The notes under the pieces: model-generated
Told to the model about the DNA's origin: nothing
The model's database searches: none
The model's input: the letters and a program-made list of their open reading frames with translations, nothing else
Made by a program: the position numbers and the translations under genes
Origin: an uncultured Allobaculum sp.
GTDB lineage: Bacteria > Bacillota_I > Bacilli_A > Erysipelotrichales > Erysipelotrichaceae
NCBI GenBank assembly: GCA_910579655.1
Contig: CAJTVE010000066.1
Location: 1-14,912 of the forward strand
Length of the DNA stretch: 14,912 nt
Direction: 5' to 3'
In this document: positions 14,303 to 14,912 of the stretch, one piece after another
How the letters are laid out: every line of letters begins with the position of its first letter
How positions within the stretch are numbered: the first letter of the stretch is position 1

Positions 14303-14332
14303 AAAAGGCTTGTCTTCGGACAGGCTTTTTTT
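14303..14332 (+). terminator. Terminator between antitoxin repeats and toxin gene
   Basis: GCTTGTC (14308-14314) and GACAGGC (14319-14325) form a 7-bp stem with one G-U pair around a TTCG tetraloop, followed by seven Ts (14326-14332). Preceding A residues can pair with the T-run. Its position lets many antitoxin copies be made per toxin message, the standard type III arrangement. Confidence 0.93.
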
Positions 14333-14350
14333 ATGCCGAGAAGGTGAAAT

Positions 14351-14797
14351 ATGAAAATTGTCACAATTAGTCGAAGATTACTTAAGAATTTTCAGCAGGA
14401 CCCAGAGGTCCTTAAAAAAGAAGGCCGTCCTTGTTTGCTTGTTGTTCGCTTGAAATATAAAGGAGATGTTTTGCCGTTTGCTGTTCCGTTACGGTCAAAT
14501 ATTTCGGCTGTAACTCCTAAAGGTCAATATTTTGCTTTGCCTCCTCGTTCAGGGACTCGTTCCGGAAATCATCATGGACTACACTATATAAAAATGATGC
14601 CAATGGCCAAAAAGTATATTGTTCGGTATCGTACAGAAAATGATGAGTTTGCTACCATTGTTCAGTCTGTAGTCAATCAAAACGAAAAGCGGATCATTAC
14701 AGAATGCCAAAAGTACTTAGATGACTACTCAAATGGATATCGCCCTTTATACTCAACCGATATTGATCTTCTTCTAACTATTCTTAAGTCTTTATGA
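14351..14797 (+). CDS. cptN: Type III toxin-antitoxin system toxin, CptN/TenpN-like endoribonuclease
   Basis: Predicted RNA-cutting toxin of the ToxN/CptN/TenpN superfamily, 148 aa, held inactive by the repeat RNA encoded just upstream. Features I associate with the CptN/TenpN branch are FAVPLRSNIS (residues 43-52), QYFALPPRSGTR (59-70), HHGLHYIKMMP (74-84), and the C-terminal helix region NEKRIITECQKYLDDYSNGY (111-130). GAGAAGGTG 6 nt before the ATG is a good ribosome binding site. The gene is visibly more A+T-rich, and uses more TTA, TTT and TAT codons, than the deo genes, suggesting acquisition. Assignment to CptN rather than TenpN is from remembered motifs and is less certain than the type III call, which the repeats and terminator support independently. 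Confidence 0.85.
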   Translation: MKIVTISRRLLKNFQQDPEVLKKEGRPCLLVVRLKYKGDVLPFAVPLRSNISAVTPKGQYFALPPRSGTRSGNHHGLHYIKMMPMAKKYIVRYRTENDEFATIVQSVVNQNEKRIITECQKYLDDYSNGYRPLYSTDIDLLLTILKSL

Positions 14798-14848
14798 GGC
14801 TTCAATCAGTGTGATTCAAACTTTTAGGCTTAAACCGTAAATTGAAAT

Positions 14849-14894
14849 AGTAAATTCCAACCCTTAAAGCCGATTTTTTCGATTGGAACTTACT
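14849..14894. repeat. Imperfect 12-bp inverted repeat after the toxin gene
   Basis: AGTAAATTCCAA (14849-14860) and TTGGAACTTACT (14883-14894) are complementary at 11 of 12 positions around a 22-nt spacer that includes a T-run. It could be a weak terminator for the toxin transcript, or the edge of a mobile or inserted segment. The sequence beyond the window is needed to tell. Confidence 0.5.
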
Positions 14895-14912
14895 CCTTCA
14901 AAAACGAAGAAG

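Larger units (their letters stand above)
14082..14332 (+). ncRNA. Type III antitoxin RNA precursor (CptI/TenpI-like)
   Basis: The proposed transcript runs from the extended -10 promoter through three tandem repeats to a Rho-independent terminator just before the toxin gene. In type III systems the toxin cuts such a precursor into single-repeat RNAs that bind and inhibit it. Each repeat here can form an H-type pseudoknot. In unit 2, CTCCG (14196-14200) pairs with CGGGG (14208-14212), and CAACGA (14202-14207) pairs with TCGTTG (14231-14236), leaving an 18-nt connecting loop. All paired positions are kept in all three units, while the differences fall in loops or linkers. The RNA ends are inferred, not seen. 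Identification rests on repeat layout plus the adjacent toxin. Confidence 0.82.

Overview
The window looks like a chromosomal segment of a Bacillota (Firmicute) of middling G+C. The evidence is strong AAGGAG-type ribosome binding sites, a CcpA-type cre box, a uridine phosphorylase of the Gram-positive (streptococcal-like) type, a BMP-family nucleoside ABC transporter and a split transketolase. A gut-type lineage such as Erysipelotrichia or Clostridia is a guess; the sequence alone does not settle it.

Layout. Positions 1-130 hold the 3' end of a 5S rRNA and the terminator of its rRNA operon. A minus-strand gene of unknown function (178-1194) follows, with a leader hairpin upstream. A minus-strand pair, udp then cdd (2703 down to 1515), has a perfect cre box, a -10 box, a possible attenuator and a second hairpin in its leader, and ends in a strong terminator. 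Divergently on the plus strand runs a long nucleoside-catabolic series: tktN-tktC, deoD, a BMP lipoprotein, the nupO-nupP-nupQ ABC transporter genes, deoB and deoC (3446-13876). Three long intergenic stretches in it (about 515, 587 and 185 bp) contain no convincing gene but many short repeats and hairpins.

How the genes work together. The lipoprotein and ABC proteins import nucleosides. Cdd deaminates cytidine and deoxycytidine, and Udp and DeoD phosphorolyse pyrimidine and purine nucleosides. DeoB converts (deoxy)ribose-1-phosphate to the 5-phosphate. DeoC splits deoxyribose-5-phosphate into acetaldehyde and glyceraldehyde-3-phosphate, and the split transketolase feeds ribose-5-phosphate to glycolysis. 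The locus is therefore close to a complete route from external nucleosides to central carbon.

The most striking item is at the right end (about 14067-14797): a type III toxin-antitoxin locus. It has an extended -10 promoter, three tandem 56-57 bp repeats each able to fold into an H-type pseudoknot (the RNA antitoxin), a UUCG-loop terminator, and a 148-residue CptN/TenpN-like endoribonuclease toxin gene with its own ribosome binding site. The gene is visibly more A+T-rich than the deo genes beside it, which suggests acquisition.
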